Shown here: positions 14,520 through 17,410 of the stretch, piece after piece | How the letters are laid out: every line of letters starts with the position of its first letter | How positions within the stretch are numbered: the first letter of the stretch is position 1 | Assembly (NCBI GenBank): GCA_964391025.1 | Contig: CAYMKJ010000183.1 | Location: 1 to 17,410, forward strand | Reading direction: 5' to 3' | Length of the DNA: 17,410 nt | Source: SHZI01 sp964391025 | Lineage (GTDB): Bacteria; Pseudomonadota; Gammaproteobacteria; Steroidobacterales; GCA-2729495 | Position numbers and translations under genes: made by a program | The notes under the pieces: model-generated | Told to the model about the DNA's origin: nothing | The model's input: only the letters and a program-made list of their open reading frames with translations | Databases searched by the model: none

Positions 14520-16601
14520 GTGCGCTCTGGCGCGCCGCTGATCGGGCCGCTAGTCGCGCTGGCGATGCTCTCCGGGGGCGCCACAGCGTTCGCCGCGACC
14601 GGTGACCTGCCGGAAGAGATCGTGGTCACCGCCGCCCGCTATCCCGTACCCGCTCTCGACCTGGCCGGGAACACGACGCGCATCGGCGCCGAGACTATCG
14701 CGCTGCTGAATGCCGCCCACATCCACGAACTCGGCACGCAGATCCCGGGTGTCTGGCTGTCCCGCGGCAGCGGCCAGGAACACCTCACCGCCATTCGTTC
14801 GCCGGTGCTCACGGGCCCCGGCTCCTGCGGCAGCTTCCTGATCCTGGAAGACGGCGTGGCCACCCGGCCCACGGGCTTCTGCAACGTGAACGAGCTGTTC
14901 GAGATCCCCTCCGAGCAGGCCCGGGCCGTAGAGGCCATCCGCGGCCCGGCCACCGCGCTGTACGGTTCCAACGCCGTGCACGGCACACTCAACGTGCTCC
15001 TGCCCGAGCCGGGCGGCCGGGCGCTGGCGGTGAGTGGCGAGACGGGGCCGAACAATTTCTTCCGGGGAACCGTGCTCGCAAAGTCACCGGCCGGCACCAG
15101 CGACACTGCCGATGGCACGGGCCTGGTCGGCGGCCTGCTCTTCGACCAGGACGGCGGCTTCCGGGACGAGTCCGACTACCGCCAGGCCAAGGGTTTCCTG
15201 AAGTACGCGGACAATCTCGCCGGCGGCCGGCTGGCGCTCGGCTTCAGCGGCAACCTGCTCAACCAGAATACCGCCGGCTTCATTGTTGGCGACGACACGT
15301 ATAAGGACGAGGCACTCCGGCGCACCAACCCTGACCCGAATTCCTACCGGAACGCGAACAGCCAGCGACTTCTGGCGCGGTGGCAACCGGCGAGCAACAC
15401 GGCCGGCAGCAGCTGGGAGGTGCTGGGGTTCCTCCGGCGCTCGGACATGGACTTCCTGCAGCACTTCCTGCCGGGCAAGCCGGTCGAGAAGAATGGCCAG
15501 ACCAGCGGCGGCGTGACGCTGCTCCACTACACGACGCTGGGAGCCGCCCGCGTCACGTCCGGCCTCGACGTCGAAATTGCCAACGGCTGGCTCGATGAGT
15601 TCCAGGACGAGTTCGACCCCGACTTCCCCACCCGACCCGCAGGCCAGCACTATGATTACAGCGCCTGGCAGTGGCTCGCCTCGCCCTACGCCCAGGCGGA
15701 ACTCCCGCTGACCGGGCAACTCACCCTGGTCGGTGGGCTGCGACTCGAGTGGCTACGTTATGACTACAACAACCGGATGCTCACCGGCACGACGCGCGAC
15801 GACGGCACGCCCTGCACGCCCACCTGCCTCTTCAACCGGCCAGCTGATAGCAGCGACAGTTTCACGAACCTGGCGCCGAACATCGGCCTGCTCTTCCGGC
15901 CCGGTGACAACACCTCTCTCTGGGCCACGCTGAGGCGGGGCTTCCGCGCGCCCCAGGCCGCAGAACTGTATCGCCTGCAGGCGGGCCAAAACACGGCAGA
16001 CCTCAACTCCGAAACCATCGACAGCCTGGAACTGGGCTGGCGGTGGCAGTCACCGCACCTGCAGGTCGAGGCGGTGACCTACACCATGCGCAAGGACAAC
16101 TACATCCTGCAGGATTCGACGCGCTTCAATGTGAGCGACGGCGAAAGCAAGCACGCGGGTGTCGAACTCGGCGTGGAAGCAAACAGCGAACTTGGCTTTT
16201 ATGCGTCACTGGTGGGGTCCTGGTCGAGACAGACCTACGCGTTCAACGAGGCGACCCCCGGGGAGATCATTACCAGCGGCAACGAGATCGACACGGCACC
16301 GGAGACGCTCGGCAGCCTGCGCCTGGGCTGGAGGCGTGACCCCTGGCTGGCCGAAGCCGAGTGGGTGCATCAGGGTCAGTACTACCTTAGCGCCGAGGAG
16401 CAGCAGGACTACCCCGGCCATGACCTGCTGAATCTGGTGGCCGCCTGGTCGTTCACGCCCGCCTGGACGGCCACCGTCCGGGTGAACAACGTGGCCAACA
16501 CGCTGTACGCGGACCGGGCAGACTATGCGTTCGGCAACTACCGGTACTTCCCGGGCCGGGAACGCGAGACGTTCTTCGAACTTGCCTGGCGCTCCCAGTA
16601 A
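14520..16601 (+). CDS. TonB-dependent outer-membrane receptor
   Basis: The product is 693 residues from GTG at 14520, or 697 from GTG 14508. The frame is open further upstream to 14400, but that stretch overlaps the preceding gene. A Sec signal ends at ATAFA (about residue 25). A TonB-box-like EEIVVTA is at 32-38. The plug domain (about 42-165) has TQIPGVWLSRGSG, EAIRGPATALYGSNAVHGTLNV and two cysteines (Cys103 and Cys121). The barrel (about 190-693) has alternating strands and the late receptor motif LWATLRRGFRAPQAAELYRL, then VNNVANTLYADRADYAFGNYRYFPGRERETFFEL. It imports an unknown substrate using TonB-ExbBD energy. Its substrate cannot be read from sequence; no Fur box or riboswitch was recognised upstream. 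Confidence 0.93.
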   Translation: MRSGAPLIGPLVALAMLSGGATAFAATGDLPEEIVVTAARYPVPALDLAGNTTRIGAETIALLNAAHIHELGTQIPGVWLSRGSGQEHLTAIRSPVLTGPGSCGSFLILEDGVATRPTGFCNVNELFEIPSEQARAVEAIRGPATALYGSNAVHGTLNVLLPEPGGRALAVSGETGPNNFFRGTVLAKSPAGTSDTADGTGLVGGLLFDQDGGFRDESDYRQAKGFLKYADNLAGGRLALGFSGNLLNQNTAGFIVGDDTYKDEALRRTNPDPNSYRNANSQRLLARWQPASNTAGSSWEVLGFLRRSDMDFLQHFLPGKPVEKNGQTSGGVTLLHYTTLGAARVTSGLDVEIANGWLDEFQDEFDPDFPTRPAGQHYDYSAWQWLASPYAQAELPLTGQLTLVGGLRLEWLRYDYNNRMLTGTTRDDGTPCTPTCLFNRPADSSDSFTNLAPNIGLLFRPGDNTSLWATLRRGFRAPQAAELYRLQAGQNTADLNSETIDSLELGWRWQSPHLQVEAVTYTMRKDNYILQDSTRFNVSDGESKHAGVELGVEANSELGFYASLVGSWSRQTYAFNEATPGEIITSGNEIDTAPETLGSLRLGWRRDPWLAEAEWVHQGQYYLSAEEQQDYPGHDLLNLVAAWSFTPAWTATVRVNNVANTLYADRADYAFGNYRYFPGRERETFFELAWRSQ

Positions 16602-16681
16602 GGGCCCCGGCTGATCCCGATCTATGGGGTCAACCGCCGAGCTGGGTGACAGCCGCCGGGCGATCCATTTCCGCCCCGACG

Positions 16682-16711
16682 TTTACGCCCGGGACGCGGG
16701 GCTGCAATAAT
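16682..16711 (+). promoter_or_regulatory. probable sigma70 promoter of icd
   Basis: TTTACG (16682-16687) and AATAAT (16706-16711) are separated by 18 bases in the 146-base gap between the TonB receptor stop and icd. The start site would lie near 16718, giving a leader of about 30 bases that includes the Shine-Dalgarno AGGAA (16737-16741). Confidence 0.45.
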
Positions 16712-16747
16712 GCGCGGCTTCGTCAGGCAGCTCCACAGGAACACCCC

Positions 16748-17410
16748 ATGGCAGACCCCACACTCACGCCCCCGGCCGGCGGCACCCGGATCACCATCAG
16801 CCACGGCAAGCTGACGGTCCCGAACAACCCCATCATTCCCTTCATCGAGGGCGACGGCACCGGCCCCGACATCTGGCGCGCCTCGGTCCGGGTGCTCGAC
16901 GCAGCGGTGAAGAAGGCCTACGGCGGCAAGAAGCAGATCCACTGGCTCGAGGTCTACGCCGGCCAGAAGGCCTACGACAAGTACAACACCTGGCTGCCCG
17001 ACTCCACCGTCGAGGCCTGCCGCGACTACCTGGTCTCCATCAAGGGTCCACTGACCACGCCGATCGGCGGTGGCATCCGCTCGCTGAACGTGGCGCTGCG
17101 CCAGCTTCTGGACCTCTACGTCTGCCTGCGCCCCGTGCGCTGGTTCAAGGGCGTGCCCTCCCCCGTGAAGAAGCCGGAAGACGTGGACATGGTGATCTTC
17201 CGGGAGAACACCGAAGACATCTACGCCGGCATCGAGTTCGAGGCGGGCACGGAGGCCAACAAGAAGTTCCTGGAACTCTTCAAGGCGAACTTCCCCAAGG
17301 AGTACAGCAAGATCCGGTTCCCGGGCACGTCCGGGATCGGCATCAAGGCGATTTCCGAGGAAGGCACCGAGCGGCTGTTCCGCTCCGCCATCGAGTACGC
17401 CGTTGCCAAC
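16748..17410 (+). CDS. icd: NADP-dependent isocitrate dehydrogenase, N-terminal part
   Basis: The frame is open from ATG 16748 to the right edge, giving 221 of roughly 415-420 residues expected. It oxidatively decarboxylates isocitrate to 2-oxoglutarate in the TCA cycle, producing NADPH, in the cytoplasm. The match to E. coli Icd is clear: NPIIPFIEGDGTGPDIW, IKGPLTTPIGGGIRSLNVALRQ, LDLYVCLRPVRWFKG and MVIFRENTEDIYAGIE. Substrate-binding residues are visible as Ser112, Asn114, Arg118, Arg128, Arg152 and Tyr159. Ser112 corresponds to E. coli Ser113, the site phosphorylated by AceK. AGGAA ends six bases before the ATG. Truncation is by the window edge only. Confidence 0.96.
   Translation, partial: MADPTLTPPAGGTRITISHGKLTVPNNPIIPFIEGDGTGPDIWRASVRVLDAAVKKAYGGKKQIHWLEVYAGQKAYDKYNTWLPDSTVEACRDYLVSIKGPLTTPIGGGIRSLNVALRQLLDLYVCLRPVRWFKGVPSPVKKPEDVDMVIFRENTEDIYAGIEFEAGTEANKKFLELFKANFPKEYSKIRFPGTSGIGIKAISEEGTERLFRSAIEYAVAN

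Overview
The window is GC-rich (by eye mid-60s %) bacterial DNA, densely coding on both strands, and reads as a gammaproteobacterium: an E. coli-like NADP isocitrate dehydrogenase, a PhoP/PhoQ-type two-component pair preceded by a PepSY gene, a Wzi-family outer-membrane protein, a TonB-dependent receptor, and REP-type palindromes of the GTAGGAGC class seen in Pseudomonas and Xanthomonadaceae. Genus cannot be fixed from this sequence. No rRNA, tRNA, CRISPR, integrase or transposase was seen. No stretch longer than about 190 bases lacks a gene.

Region 1 (1-6895) is the most unusual part. A minus-strand lipoprotein gene resembling the beta-propeller part of hydrazine synthase alpha subunit (HzsA-related proteins) runs off the left edge. 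Divergent from it is a tight three-gene operon: a secreted mono-haem protein (CIGCH) whose C-terminal half resembles the haem core of planctomycete-type DUF1588/DUF1585 cytochromes; a large lipoprotein with two tandem CxxCH modules followed by a LamG domain; and a Tat-exported DUF1501 protein. All four products carry export signals (Sec, lipobox or Tat), so the locus looks like a cell-envelope redox/binding system of unknown substrate.

Region 2 (6896-8497) starts with a perfect REP inverted pair, followed by an unusual three-part methyltransferase (zinc ribbon, N2227-like SAM methyltransferase, PqqD-like tail). A long inverted repeat then closes this gene against the convergent sensor kinase gene and overlaps the kinase stop codon.

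Region 3 (8477-12467, minus strand) holds, in transcription order, a Wzi-like outer-membrane protein, a small PepSY protein, a PhoP-like response regulator and a PhoQ-like kinase. The last three form a compact operon for envelope or cation sensing.

Region 4 (12554-17410, plus strand) holds a beta-carbonic anhydrase, a secreted SYLF/Ysc84-domain protein, another REP pair, a small conserved-looking hypothetical protein, a TonB-dependent receptor, and the first 221 codons of icd, which appears to have its own promoter.

Three REP-type inverted pairs occur in the window. One of them lies inside a coding region and supplies part of the signal peptide of the LamG-cytochrome lipoprotein.
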